Below are positions 15,137 through 24,395 of a stretch of 64,000 nucleotides of DNA, piece by piece; within the stretch, counting starts at the first letter, position 1, and every line of letters begins with the position of its first letter. This DNA comes from SIG440 sp045591035 (GTDB lineage Bacteria; Bacillota; Clostridia; Monoglobales; Monoglobaceae): the NCBI GenBank assembly GCA_045591035.1, contig JAZNSG010000054.1, forward strand, positions 1 to 64,000, in the 5' to 3' direction. The translations under genes were made by a program, and so were the position numbers. The notes beneath the pieces are model-generated. The model saw nothing but the letters and a program-made list of their open reading frames with translations, ran no database searches and was not told where the DNA came from.

Positions 15137-15931
15137 ATGGAAACGGGAATAAATTTGTTTTGTTATGCAAAAGAAGGAGAAATAGAACTGTCTGAGCAAA
15201 TAGAGCTTATGAAAAATTATGGGTTCAGGCATACCTTTATTATGGCGGACTCGCCTGAGTTGATGGATGAAAATGCAGAAAAAATATCTTCTTCCGGACT
15301 TGTTATTGACACTCTTCACGCGCCGTTTTATAAGATAAATGATATTTGGGAAAAGGGCGATGCCGGGGAGATTGTTCTCAGTCGACTCAAAAGCTCTGTG
15401 GCGCAGTGCCACCGGTATGGAGTTCCTGTTTTGGTGGTGCATTTGTCATCAGGCTTACCCGCCCCTTTGATTTCTGATGCAGGGAATGAACGGTTTTCAA
15501 GACTGATGGAATATGCAGAAAAGCTCGGTGTAAAAATTGCATATGAGAATCAGCGGTGTCTTGCAAATATAGCACTTGCTTTTGAACGATTCAGCGAAGC
15601 AAGATTTTGCTGGGACGTGGGGCACGAAGGGTGCTTTACCCCCGGGAAACGATATATGCCCCTTTTTGGTGAACGACTTGAAACGGTGCATCTTCACGAT
15701 AACAATCTTGTATACAATCAGGACCTGCACCTTCTGCCCTATGACGGAAGGCTGGATTATGGGTACATTGCCCAAACCCTTGCCAATGCGGATTATAACG
15801 GAACGCTTATGATAGAGGCTTTCAGGGGACACAGTGAATTATACAGCAATATGAAGCCCGAAGAGTATTATGAAAGAGCCGCAAAAAACATAAACCGGCT
15901 CAAAGACGAAATAGAAAAATTAAAATCATGA
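15137..15931 (+). CDS. Sugar phosphate isomerase/epimerase-like TIM barrel protein
   Basis: A 264-aa protein of the xylose isomerase-like TIM barrel superfamily (AP endonuclease 2 type). Metal-site residues appear as YENQR (Glu), CWDVGHEG (Asp and His), VHLHDNN (His) and a late MIEAFRG (Glu). The barrel begins with INLFCYAKEGEIELSEQIELMKNYGF. It is in an operon with the esterase-like gene (12-base gap, GGGGGAAATT upstream). Members epimerise or isomerise keto-sugars and inositols; the substrate cannot be read from sequence. Confidence 0.82.
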   Translation: METGINLFCYAKEGEIELSEQIELMKNYGFRHTFIMADSPELMDENAEKISSSGLVIDTLHAPFYKINDIWEKGDAGEIVLSRLKSSVAQCHRYGVPVLVVHLSSGLPAPLISDAGNERFSRLMEYAEKLGVKIAYENQRCLANIALAFERFSEARFCWDVGHEGCFTPGKRYMPLFGERLETVHLHDNNLVYNQDLHLLPYDGRLDYGYIAQTLANADYNGTLMIEAFRGHSELYSNMKPEEYYERAAKNINRLKDEIEKLKS

Positions 15932-15974
15932 ATATTAATGAATGAGAAGTACAGTATAGATGGATATGAATATC

Positions 15975-16003
15975 TTGACAAAGAAATATTTTAATGTTAA
16001 TAT
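15975..16003 (+). promoter_or_regulatory. Promoter of the 16084 secreted protein gene
   Basis: TTGACA (15975-15980) and TAATAT (15998-16003) are separated by 17 bp, about 80 bases before the start codon. Confidence 0.7.
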
Positions 16004-16083
16004 GATATAAGGAAGTTTATGTTTAAAATAGAGATTTTAAACTTAACATTGATTGGATTTTGTTCCAAGGGGAGGTAAACAAA

Positions 16084-17970
16084 ATGAAAAAAACTTTATG
16101 CTTGATTGTCTGCATATTGTGCCTTATGAGCCTGACTGTGAATGCTGGTGTTCCGGTGGGTGGCCCGAATATGCAAAAAGACGTTATCAGCCAGGATTAC
16201 GAAGATACTTCTGCCAATGGTGAACTGACTGCCGGCGCGAATGTCGGATCGTCGGCAGATGGCAGCAAAGCTGCTATAATTACAGCAACTCAGAGCGGCG
16301 GATTCTATACCGAGAATGCTGCGCTTAAAGAAACGGATAACAAGTACACAATAAATTTCGATGTGTATGCTAAAAATGCATCAGCTCCTCTCAAGGTTGC
16401 TTTTGACACAGGTCTCGAAAAACCATTTGGTATAGTTATTTACCCCGGTACTTTCCTTCCGAGCGGGTCAATCACTAAAACAGACCTGACCGGCAAGATA
16501 ACCACATGGCTTTCAGACACATTGGACTACACAACCTCAGTACCCATTGTTTCTAGTTCGTCTGTTCCTCAGGTCGGCAAATGGTTCACGTTTGAGGTGG
16601 CAATTGATTTAACAAGGGGCAAAGAAAACATTTCTTTTGCGGATTTCCCTGAAGAAATAATAAGTGTAAAGTTTAAAGAACGTGGAGCGGCCGAGTTTAC
16701 GGAGCTGTCATCAAGTAAAGGGAAAATATATTCCGCTCTGTATGGCTACAAAGTTATGACCGATTACGGCGGCATTATGCCTTCAAATTATCAGAACGTT
16801 ACCATGGCGTTTTATGCATACAACAACGGAAACGGAAACGATGACCTTGGTACATACAGCACCGTCTTGTCCATGGGCAAGTACACATCATTGGCTAAAA
16901 ATGCAGAATACCATATCGACAACGTTATGGTAAATTATGTAGTAGCAAGAGACGCATATCTTTTGGCAGGGCACGTTTTCGGTTATGATTTTGAGGATTC
17001 GGCAATGCCTCCGACGCAGGGTACAAGAGAAGTCGTTACTGAAACCGGCGGAAACAAGATTCTGAAGTTAACAGGCGATTCAAGCGGTACAATCGGTGCA
17101 GAATTCCTCTATACGGGCAAAACAAACAGCAACCCCGACAGACCAATCCAGATTGACCACAAGGATTATAGTATGACCTTTGATATATATCGAAAATCCG
17201 GTGTGGCTAATCTGAAATTTGAGTTATATGAGAATTTCGGACGAGAGTTTGTTGAAAGCACAACGGATTTGACAGTGGGAATAGATGGCAAGAAGGAAGA
17301 TGCATTAAATGTTCTATTGGACGGAGAACGCTATGACTATGTTCTGAGCGATGACGGAACGACTCTTACCAAATACCGCAGAATCCTTGACATAGCTTCA
17401 GTGACATTCTCGGACAGCGAAAAAGAAACTGCACTCCCCAACGGCGCATGGTATACATACAAAATTGCAAGGTCCGATAAAACCGACGGAGTAAAGATTG
17501 TCAGAAAGCTTCGTGACTCAGAGAATTCCGAATGGGAAGAAATTGAGGCAGAAGAAACAAAGGGCGTTATACACGGTGTCGCAACTTCCCGTACCAACAC
17601 GGTGAAGCTCTGGAACTATTCGGGACACAGCACAACTGACGAAATATTGATTGATAACTTTGTGTTCGGAAGAAGCACAACAGCAAGTGTAACAAGAAGC
17701 AGAAAAACAGATTCTTTGGTAACAGCTATCGTCCACGCCGAAGACGCAAGTAAGATTGCGGATCCGGATGGCGAGGTTGTGATGGTTCTTGCGGTTTATG
17801 ATGAGAAGACAGGTTGCATGATTGACTGCGACTACAAAACTCTCCCCGCTGATGCCGGATATGTTGTAGCAGAGCTTTCAGCAAAAGCAAGTTCAATAAA
17901 CAACATAGCCAAGGTCTTTGTCTGGAATTCAATGGAGCCGAAATTGACCGAGAAAATTGTGATTGAATAA
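16084..17970 (+). CDS. Large secreted protein with two beta-sandwich modules and shared C-terminal domain
   Basis: A 628-aa exported protein. The start at 16084 is behind GGGGAGG and opens on MKKTLCLIVCILCLMSLTVNA. Two similar modules begin with ISQDYEDTSANG (about residue 33) and FGYDFEDSAMPP (about 300). Each reads like a LamG or carbohydrate-binding beta-sandwich that ends in YHIDNVMV or ILIDNFVF. The last 90 residues carry the pattern VVMVLAVYDEKTG...KVFVWNSMEP shared with the proteins at 1788, 19868 and 20960. There is no anchor motif and no catalytic signature. The composition suggests glycan binding or cell-surface structure. Confidence 0.8.
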   Translation: MKKTLCLIVCILCLMSLTVNAGVPVGGPNMQKDVISQDYEDTSANGELTAGANVGSSADGSKAAIITATQSGGFYTENAALKETDNKYTINFDVYAKNASAPLKVAFDTGLEKPFGIVIYPGTFLPSGSITKTDLTGKITTWLSDTLDYTTSVPIVSSSSVPQVGKWFTFEVAIDLTRGKENISFADFPEEIISVKFKERGAAEFTELSSSKGKIYSALYGYKVMTDYGGIMPSNYQNVTMAFYAYNNGNGNDDLGTYSTVLSMGKYTSLAKNAEYHIDNVMVNYVVARDAYLLAGHVFGYDFEDSAMPPTQGTREVVTETGGNKILKLTGDSSGTIGAEFLYTGKTNSNPDRPIQIDHKDYSMTFDIYRKSGVANLKFELYENFGREFVESTTDLTVGIDGKKEDALNVLLDGERYDYVLSDDGTTLTKYRRILDIASVTFSDSEKETALPNGAWYTYKIARSDKTDGVKIVRKLRDSENSEWEEIEAEETKGVIHGVATSRTNTVKLWNYSGHSTTDEILIDNFVFGRSTTASVTRSRKTDSLVTAIVHAEDASKIADPDGEVVMVLAVYDEKTGCMIDCDYKTLPADAGYVVAELSAKASSINNIAKVFVWNSMEPKLTEKIVIE

Positions 17971-17979
17971 AATTTTATT

Positions 17980-18006
17980 AAGGAGGTGCCAAGGTGCCTC
18001 CTTTTT
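17980..18006 (+). terminator. Rho-independent terminator
   Basis: The stem AAGGAGG/CCTCCTT has a partly paired loop (TGCC/GGTG) and a T run, right after the 16084 gene. The stem contains an AGGAGG, but no start codon follows in range. Confidence 0.75.
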
Positions 18007-18119
18007 GTATATCAAAAACCGGGAAGTTTTTTTGATAGCTCTTTCTGATTTGGTTTGCGGATTATATACAAAGCTGCAGATATATGTCGGATAAAATAGC
18101 AGTAAAATGGAAAAAGCTA

Positions 18120-18148
18120 TTGATTTTTATAATTGGATTTGATATAAT
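18120..18148 (+). promoter_or_regulatory. Promoter of the 18264 small gene
   Basis: TTGATT and TATAAT (18143-18148) are separated by 17 bp and precede a leader of about 110 bases. Confidence 0.65.
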
Positions 18149-18263
18149 AATAGAAATTGTGTGTGCAAATGGCAAATTGAAATTTTCATTAACCAATTTG
18201 CGTGGATTAAAGAATACTTTGCGGTAAAGACAAGGCTGCTAACATTTGAAAGGAGGGTATAAA

Positions 18264-18551
18264 ATGCCTTCAAAAAAGAAAGAGGAAGTATTGACCTATA
18301 AAGGGAAAATGCTTCTCAGAAAAGGTAACGAAATTTATTATGGTGCACCCGGAACAAAATATATGGTTGTTTTCCGTGTGACAGAATCTGAAAAGCTGGG
18401 AGATTTGGATATTTCCAAAAAGGTTGTTATTGAACTCAGAACAAATAGTGAAAAAGATTCAAAGCTTATTAAACAAGCAGAAAGAGATGGACTTTATAAG
18501 GCTTTTGACATTGGATTTTTCTGGCTTGATGATGCACTTGAAAACTACTAA
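18264..18551 (+). CDS. Small conserved cytosolic protein
   Basis: A 95-aa protein; the start at 18264 is behind GAAAGGAGGGTATAAA. It begins with a lysine-rich stretch (PSKKKEEVLTYKGK), followed by a compact alpha/beta pattern with KYMVVFRVTESEKLGDLDIS and an end of FDIGFFWLDDALENY. There is no signal peptide, membrane segment or metal motif. It looks like a short Clostridial protein of unknown function. tRNA-Arg lies 65 bp downstream and may be cotranscribed. Confidence 0.75.
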   Translation: MPSKKKEEVLTYKGKMLLRKGNEIYYGAPGTKYMVVFRVTESEKLGDLDISKKVVIELRTNSEKDSKLIKQAERDGLYKAFDIGFFWLDDALENY

Positions 18552-18616
18552 AATGGACCGTGGGCAGATTTTTATCTGCCCCTGTGGTTTGTTTGAGAAA
18601 AGAACAAAGCTTATAT

Positions 18617-18693
18617 GTGCCCATAGCTCAGCTGGATAGAGTGTCAGACTCCGACTCTGAAGGTCGTGCGTTCGAATCGCATTGGGCATACCA
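18617..18693 (+). tRNA. tRNA-Arg (CCG)
   Basis: A 77-nt cloverleaf with encoded CCA. The acceptor GTGCCCA pairs with TGGGCAT, the anticodon stem is TCAGA/TCTGA with loop CTCCGAC (anticodon CCG, codon CGG), and the T loop is TTCGAAT. A weak terminator hairpin follows at 18700-18734. Confidence 0.95.
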
Positions 18694-18699
18694 AAAAGA

Positions 18700-18734
18700 A
18701 ACGACAATTTTCGACAGAAAGTTGTTGTTTTTTT
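18700..18734 (+). terminator. Terminator behind tRNA-Arg
   Basis: The stem AACGACAA/TTGTTGTT (one G-U) is followed by a T run. The AACGACAATTTT arm also finds a perfect complement at about 18777-18788, so another fold is possible. Confidence 0.65.
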
Positions 18735-18818
18735 GTACTCTTATCTTTTCGCTGTTTTCTCTTCGCTATTCAATATAAAATTGTCGTTTCCGGATAAGAG
18801 ATAAAAGAGAATAGAGAA

Positions 18819-18845
18819 GCCCTTTGCAGAAAATCTGCAAAGGGC
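18819..18845 (-). terminator. Hairpin behind the AraC gene
   Basis: A perfect 12-bp stem GCCCTTTGCAGA/TCTGCAAAGGGC with a 3-nt loop. It lies about 70 bp past the stop of the minus-strand AraC gene and is followed there by a pyrimidine-rich stretch; the T run is weak. Confidence 0.55.
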
Positions 18846-18913
18846 GTTGTTGTATGCAGAAAACCGCGCTAAATCTTGCGTGGCTCAAAAGAGGTTAACC
18901 TGTTATATTAAAA

Positions 18914-19705
18914 CTATCCCTTTGAGGAAGAGGGCGAACACCCAAATTCCTTGACATAAGCCTTGTAAAATGAGGAATAATCATTAAATCCGGTCTCAAA
19001 ACATACTGCTGTCGGGTTATCGCCTTCGGTAATAAGGGAATGAGCAGTAAGGAGACGTTTCTTTTGGATATACTGGTGGAAAGACATACCAAACTCTTCT
19101 TTAAAACGCCGGAATATCGTTGACCGTGAAACGTTCATTTCTTTTGCAATCTGTTCGGCGGATATGTCGGTTTTGTAATTTCGGTCAATATATTTGACAC
19201 AATCGGCTATAAAATCGCTGTATCTATGCTTGTTTCGAGTGTTATTTTCCGGTCTGCTTAGCGAAATTTCCGAAAGCAAGGCGAGAAAATTGAAACAAAG
19301 ATGTTTTTCTGTGTCATTAATAAATTCGTTTTTAATTATATCGCACATCCGTGTGAGTATGCGGGATATATGGGAATTGGGGTTTCTTATAATTTTTATG
19401 TCGGACATGATTTTGTCAATAAACAGATCTTCTTCGTACTTTGATGGGAAATTTATGACAAGTCGTGAGTGCATATCGTGGTTCCGTATGAAAAATCGAT
19501 GCTTTTGATTTGCGGGTATGATAACAAGAGACCCCGGCGTAAGCTGGTCGTTAAGGTTGTCAGCCACAATGGAAGCGTTCCCATCCTGATGATAAATTAT
19601 TTCATGATAAGGATGAATTTCAGTTCTCGGGAACACGGAGTTTCTCCTTGAGTAGAGGAAAGTTATTTGGTTTATGTTGTAGTTTTTCTCAAAATAATTA
19701 TCCAT
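18914..19705 (-). CDS. AraC-family regulator of the surface-protein locus
   Basis: A protein of 263 aa from the ATG at 19705. An upstream TTG (19768) would add 21 residues but lies ahead of the promoter. The N-terminal cupin sensor reads HPYHEIIYHQDG and LVIIPANQKHRF. The C-terminal pair of helix-turn-helix motifs reads IAKEMNVSRSTIFRRFKEEFGMSFHQYI and ICFETGFNDYSSFYKAYVKEFGCSP in type. It is divergent from the secreted-protein genes that begin at 19868, which are its likely targets. A promoter with its -10 six bases from the ATG suggests a leaderless message. Confidence 0.88.
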   Translation of the reverse strand: MDNYFEKNYNINQITFLYSRRNSVFPRTEIHPYHEIIYHQDGNASIVADNLNDQLTPGSLVIIPANQKHRFFIRNHDMHSRLVINFPSKYEEDLFIDKIMSDIKIIRNPNSHISRILTRMCDIIKNEFINDTEKHLCFNFLALLSEISLSRPENNTRNKHRYSDFIADCVKYIDRNYKTDISAEQIAKEMNVSRSTIFRRFKEEFGMSFHQYIQKKRLLTAHSLITEGDNPTAVCFETGFNDYSSFYKAYVKEFGCSPSSSKG

Positions 19706-19711
19706 ATCTGC

Positions 19712-19740
19712 ATTATACAACAAAATAGAATAATTTGCAA
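19712..19740 (-). promoter_or_regulatory. Promoter of the AraC gene, leaderless
   Basis: On the minus strand TTGCAA and TATAAT (19712-19717) are separated by 17 bp. Only GCAGAT lies between the -10 box and the ATG at 19705, so transcription should begin at or next to the start codon. There is no ribosome binding site in that space. Confidence 0.6.
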
Positions 19741-19867
19741 TAGTTTTGATAAAATTTTCAATGTACAAATTTAGTGATAAATGCTATAATGAAATAGCTA
19801 TACTGCCTAAATTTCGTTAAAAATTAAAGTTCATATATATTAAATTTTATTAAACGGAGGGAAAAAT

Positions 19868-20932
19868 ATGTTTAGGAAAATTTTAGGTATGTTTGCTGTA
19901 GTTGTTGCATTGACAGTTGTTTTTGCTGTTACAGCAAGCGCAGCTTCATATTGGGAGGAGGACTTTTCAGATTTTGACCCGGCTACGGATTTCTATGCTG
20001 ACGGCACAAGTATTTCCAACGTTCCGCAGGGCGAAACCTTTACAAATTACTCAAGAACTGTTGAAGACGGAGCCTTGAAGATAGTGAACGGTGCTACCAG
20101 CGGTGCTATAGGTGTTAATCAAAGTTTTCAGTTTAATTTTGACATCAACGCTGCGACTGATGTTGTATTTCAGTATGACATAAAGTTTACTCAGATGGAT
20201 AGCGGCAGCTCTATGCTTTCTTATATCAAGGTTGGCGGTGCAAATAATAAAAGGTCCACGACCAAGATAGGTACAGATTATACCTTCTACGGAAATAGCG
20301 AGGCCGGAAGAATCAATGAGAATATTATAGATAGCAACTGGTATACATATGTTTATCATTTTAAGAAGGATTCAAACGGTGAGATAAACGGACTTGACGT
20401 TTACAGAAAGCTGACAAGTGCTTCGAGTCAGCCTACACGAATTGCATCCTTGACAAATGATCAAATCTCGGGTTACTCAGCGACATTTACATATGACACA
20501 TTCGTTGGCCCGGGTGTTACAGTATATTTTGACAACATCAAATGCTATACAGGAAACACCGTAAAGAACGGAAAGTTCAAGCTTGACGGCGTTCTTTTGG
20601 AAGATACCAATGATTTGGCAAACGGAACAATCACCGCAGAGGCAGAGGTAGTTCTTGGTGAATTGAAGGTCAGCGGAACATCATTTGCTAAAAGACGTGT
20701 ACGTCCCTATTTTGTTGCATTTGACAGTGAAGGCAAGATGGTTGGATGTGAATCTCTGGGTACCTTTTCTACACAACAGCTTGTCTATGGGGAAAACACT
20801 ATGAGCTTTGATATCGACGCAAGTGGATATGGAGCTTCGGCAAATGGTGGTTATTTGGGATTTTACATTTTGGACACCACAACAAACTACAGAGCTTTCG
20901 TAGATCCCGTTGAACTTACTGCAGCAGAGTAA
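19868..20932 (+). CDS. Secreted beta-sandwich protein, first of the surface locus
   Basis: A 354-aa protein with GGAGGGAAAAAT before the start and a signal peptide (KILGMFAVVVALTVVFAVTASA). Residues about 28-215 form a LamG-like sandwich starting YWEEDFSDFDP and ending GPGVTVYFDNIKCYTG. The last 120 residues are the shared C-terminal module (RPYFVAFDSEGKMVGCES...GGYLGFYILD). It is paralogous to the next gene. No catalytic or anchor motif is seen; glycan or surface binding is likely. It is the first plus-strand gene opposite the AraC regulator and starts a run of six genes separated by 21 to about 190 bases. Confidence 0.82.
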   Translation: MFRKILGMFAVVVALTVVFAVTASAASYWEEDFSDFDPATDFYADGTSISNVPQGETFTNYSRTVEDGALKIVNGATSGAIGVNQSFQFNFDINAATDVVFQYDIKFTQMDSGSSMLSYIKVGGANNKRSTTKIGTDYTFYGNSEAGRINENIIDSNWYTYVYHFKKDSNGEINGLDVYRKLTSASSQPTRIASLTNDQISGYSATFTYDTFVGPGVTVYFDNIKCYTGNTVKNGKFKLDGVLLEDTNDLANGTITAEAEVVLGELKVSGTSFAKRRVRPYFVAFDSEGKMVGCESLGTFSTQQLVYGENTMSFDIDASGYGASANGGYLGFYILDTTTNYRAFVDPVELTAAE

Positions 20933-20959
20933 TTTATATAATATAGGAGGGAATAGACA

Positions 20960-21919
20960 ATGAAAAAATTATCATTATTAGTTGTGATGCTCGTGGTTCT
21001 TTTGTCAGTATTTGCCATTGAAGTTAGCGCAGAATATTATATAAATGAAGAATTCACGACAGATATCAGCGGAGTTACGGTATCAGGAAACGGCGTACAT
21101 GAATGGGAAGACGGTTCACTTCATGGCGGTGCCAGTGGTGAAAATCTTAGTTTGAACGTATATGCATCCGAAACAATTTTGCCGAAAAATCTGACTGCTT
21201 GTTTTGATTACAAATTGGATTCAAGAGCAGCAACTAGTTTTCGTCCCATTATCAACGTGTATGGTGGTTTTGGACGTGCGTCACTCAGTACCACATTGGC
21301 ATGGATGAAGGTAAATGGCACAGACTATGCTACTTTGTCTGCAACTGCAGACACATGGTACTCTGTTATGGTTCAGTTTAAGCCATCCGGTGAGTCTATT
21401 GTTTTTGACTTATACAGAAGAAAAAGAGATACAGATGAACCTTACAAAAAATATATTTCAGATCTTCCGATTCAGACAAATGAAGGTGATGCTCAGCTCC
21501 AGATATACGGGACCAATTGGGAAGCAAATATTGACAACATAAAGTACTATACAGGTACATTTTCAAACGGCACAAGTTTTGAGTTTAATGGTTCGCCCAT
21601 TGAATCAGTATCATCTATCGGAAACGGCACATTAAAAGTTACAACCGAGGTGGTAAGTAACAAAATTGTCCTTGGCGCAGATGATAAGATCATTCCGGCA
21701 AAAGGCACTCCTGTTCTTGTATTTTACAACAAGAACGGCAGATTGATTTCTTGTTCGTTTATTCAGGATAATGATTTGATTGTCGGGAAAGAGAATGCGA
21801 TAGAGCTTACGGTAGATACAAGCAGCTTCTATAACAAGCTCGATGGAGGTTATGGTGCGTTGTATATAATTGATGACTTTGAAAACCTCCAGCTTATTGC
21901 TGAAACGATTGAGCTATAA
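20960..21919 (+). CDS. Secreted beta-sandwich protein, paralogue of the previous gene
   Basis: A 319-aa protein with AGGAGGGAATAGAC before the start and a signal peptide (KKLSLLVVMLVVLLSVFA). It has the same two-part design as its neighbour: a sandwich opening with YYINEEFTTDISG and closing with ANIDNIKYYTG, then the shared module (TPVLVFYNKNGRLISCSF...GGYGALYIIDD). It follows after 27 bases in the same operon. Length and order suggest an old tandem duplication. Function unknown beyond probable binding. Confidence 0.82.
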   Translation: MKKLSLLVVMLVVLLSVFAIEVSAEYYINEEFTTDISGVTVSGNGVHEWEDGSLHGGASGENLSLNVYASETILPKNLTACFDYKLDSRAATSFRPIINVYGGFGRASLSTTLAWMKVNGTDYATLSATADTWYSVMVQFKPSGESIVFDLYRRKRDTDEPYKKYISDLPIQTNEGDAQLQIYGTNWEANIDNIKYYTGTFSNGTSFEFNGSPIESVSSIGNGTLKVTTEVVSNKIVLGADDKIIPAKGTPVLVFYNKNGRLISCSFIQDNDLIVGKENAIELTVDTSSFYNKLDGGYGALYIIDDFENLQLIAETIEL

Positions 21920-21955
21920 AAGGACTAACCACTTTAGAAAGGATGTGCGAGCTTT

Positions 21956-24349
21956 ATGAAGAAAATAATTTCTGCATTGCTGTGCTTTATGCTTTTAGCT
22001 ACAAGCGTTAGTGCTGCTGTTGACGGAGATGCGGCTACATCAGACCTCACTTCCAACTTCCAGACACTTACATGTGATGCAATTGCTAATGAAATTCGTG
22101 TTACCGGTATTGCCGGCAAAGCCGAAAAAACCGTAGTAACATTGGCTATGACAAAAAGTAGCGTTATTGTTTATCTTAAACAGATTTATACTGAAAACGA
22201 TGGTTCGTTCTCAGCGGATATTGTTTTGAACCCCGTAGATACTTCCGGTTCTACAGGAACTTTGTATGTGAGTGCAATGAATGCAAACACAAGAAAGGTT
22301 GCTGGCATCAAGCTTTATACACAGGCAGAGCTTGACGGACTTGTTGCTTCATACAAGAGCATTACAAATGCATCAGATATGGCTGATTTCTTTGACGACT
22401 ATGGTGAAATGTTTGGCTTGTCTGACGGAGCTTTAACTGACGCTGACTGTGTATCGCTTTATTCAAGCTATGCGGCTGCTCCTCCTGCAGTAGATGCTAC
22501 TCTCCATCAGGTAATCGGTTATGTTGAATCTTTGGTTGGTAGCATCGTTGAGTACAAGAACTTCCTTGCTGCTATGAACACAGCAGCACAATCAGGTGAC
22601 TGGGAAGAAATCAAGGAATTGATGCAAGAAGATTATGTTGATGACATTCCTTTCAGCACAGATATTCCTCTTATCAGAGACGAAAGAGCTTTCTGGCTTT
22701 TGATGACAGGCGCTGATAAGAACTACACAAACTATGATGACATAGAGACAGCGTTTAATGCGGCTGTTGAAGCTCGCAGAACTGCTGAAATGGCTGACGG
22801 TAATGGTCGTGTTGTAAGTGATAAGGAATATGATTTCATAGATGAAGAGTGGAGAATTGTTGCTAATGCAAACTTAATTACTGTTTCCGGTAAAACCGTA
22901 GAAGCAATGAAAAGTGATATAGTTATCTATACAACAGACTATAACGTAACAACTCCTCATGTTATTGGTATGAAGGTTATTAAAACAGAAAATGACGGAA
23001 GCTTCACAACAAGCTTTGCTGTTGACCCTGACATTTATGGTGCTGAAAATAAGGCAATCATAAAGGTTGGTGGAACAAACAGGAATGTATGGCGGTTTGT
23101 TGTTGATCTTTACGACGGAGCAACATTGGACACAATGACATCGGACTTTAAGTCTATTGCTTCGCCGGCTGATATGCAGTCCTTTGTTACTACATACAGT
23201 CCAATACTTGCAATGTGCGATGGTTATGGTACAGACAAGACTATCTTTATGCACGAAGCATATGTTTATAATGATTACTCATCTCTTGCATACCCTGAAG
23301 AGGTTGCAATGGAAATGAAAAAATTAAACACAAGTATGCAGTCACTCAGAAACTTTATCAGTGATATGAATACATATTCTGCGCAGCGTCTTGCAGGTCA
23401 TATGGTTAAAGCGGTTGAAATTGACTATGCGGAACTTGCTGATATGACACAGGCATATAATTCTCTTTATAATTATTCAATAGGCAACACAGACGTAAGC
23501 AAGAACGGTGTTTATCTCAGAATGCTTGATATGACATTTACAAGCACCCAGAGTGTTCTTGATGCATACACCCAGGCGTATAACGACCAGTACGCATTTG
23601 AGAACCCCACTCCCCAGAACCCGACCCCGGCACCTCCTCCCGGACTTGATTCCGACGGCGGCGGCGGTAATGGTGGCTCCGGCGGCGGTGGCGGCGGCGG
23701 TGGCGGCGGCGGAAAAGAGGCTGTTGAAATAGCACCTGAACTTTTCCCCGAAGTACCTATTGTTCCACTTGATCCTGATAAGGCTCCTGTTGCAGAATTT
23801 GCTGACCTTGACGGTTATGAATGGGCTGCAGAAGCAATTGACGGACTTCGTCAGAACAGCTTAACACGAGGCGATGGCGATGGCAAATACAGACCCGGTG
23901 ACAGTATGACACGTGAAGAATTCCTTTCAATGCTTCTTAAGACTTTCCATCTGGAAGCTGAAAGCGGCAATACAAACTTCACTGATGTGAAGAAGGGTGA
24001 ATGGTACTGCGATACAGTTGCAACAGCTGTAGAGCTTGGAATAACAAAGGGTATGGGCGATGGCACCTTCGGTATCGGACAGAACATCATTCGTGCTGAT
24101 ATGGCAGTTTTGGTTTCAAGACTTATCGACCAGTTAGGTTTGACCGTTGCAAAGACTGTTCCTGCAATTGTATTCAATGACTTTATAGACATTCCTGAAT
24201 ATTCTTACAATGATATAAGCAATCTTCAGCAATCAGGTTTCCTTAAGGGTGATGAGTACGGAAACTACAATCCAATGGCAGATTTAACTCGTGCAGAAGC
24301 TGCAGTATTCTTCTGGAATGTATACCAGGCAGTAAAAGATGCACTTTAA
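21956..24349 (+). CDS. SLH-anchored surface protein with poly-glycine linker
   Basis: A 797-aa protein. After a signal peptide come two copies of one module: residues about 30-300 and 300-560, each with a beta part (RVTGIAGKAEKTVVTL...TENDGSFSADI; VSGKTVEAMKSDIVIY...TENDGSFTTSF) and a helical part containing SPADMQSF or ASDMADFF. A Pro-rich piece and a glycine run (GGSGGGGGGGGGGG, near residues 570-585) follow. The last 180 residues are three SLH repeats (WAAEAIDGLRQNSLTRGDGDGKYRPGD; WYCDTVATAVELGITKGMGDGTF; a weaker third) that bind secondary cell-wall polymer. It is probably the wall anchor of the locus. Confidence 0.88.
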   Translation: MKKIISALLCFMLLATSVSAAVDGDAATSDLTSNFQTLTCDAIANEIRVTGIAGKAEKTVVTLAMTKSSVIVYLKQIYTENDGSFSADIVLNPVDTSGSTGTLYVSAMNANTRKVAGIKLYTQAELDGLVASYKSITNASDMADFFDDYGEMFGLSDGALTDADCVSLYSSYAAAPPAVDATLHQVIGYVESLVGSIVEYKNFLAAMNTAAQSGDWEEIKELMQEDYVDDIPFSTDIPLIRDERAFWLLMTGADKNYTNYDDIETAFNAAVEARRTAEMADGNGRVVSDKEYDFIDEEWRIVANANLITVSGKTVEAMKSDIVIYTTDYNVTTPHVIGMKVIKTENDGSFTTSFAVDPDIYGAENKAIIKVGGTNRNVWRFVVDLYDGATLDTMTSDFKSIASPADMQSFVTTYSPILAMCDGYGTDKTIFMHEAYVYNDYSSLAYPEEVAMEMKKLNTSMQSLRNFISDMNTYSAQRLAGHMVKAVEIDYAELADMTQAYNSLYNYSIGNTDVSKNGVYLRMLDMTFTSTQSVLDAYTQAYNDQYAFENPTPQNPTPAPPPGLDSDGGGGNGGSGGGGGGGGGGGKEAVEIAPELFPEVPIVPLDPDKAPVAEFADLDGYEWAAEAIDGLRQNSLTRGDGDGKYRPGDSMTREEFLSMLLKTFHLEAESGNTNFTDVKKGEWYCDTVATAVELGITKGMGDGTFGIGQNIIRADMAVLVSRLIDQLGLTVAKTVPAIVFNDFIDIPEYSYNDISNLQQSGFLKGDEYGNYNPMADLTRAEAAVFFWNVYQAVKDAL

Positions 24350-24395
24350 GCTTCGGCTAAGGAACTAGAAAATTCACAGAAAGGAATTTGAGAAT

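Noticed and set aside
18459..18778. Short frames over tRNA-Arg on both strands
   Set aside because: They read through the tRNA gene and have no ribosome sites.
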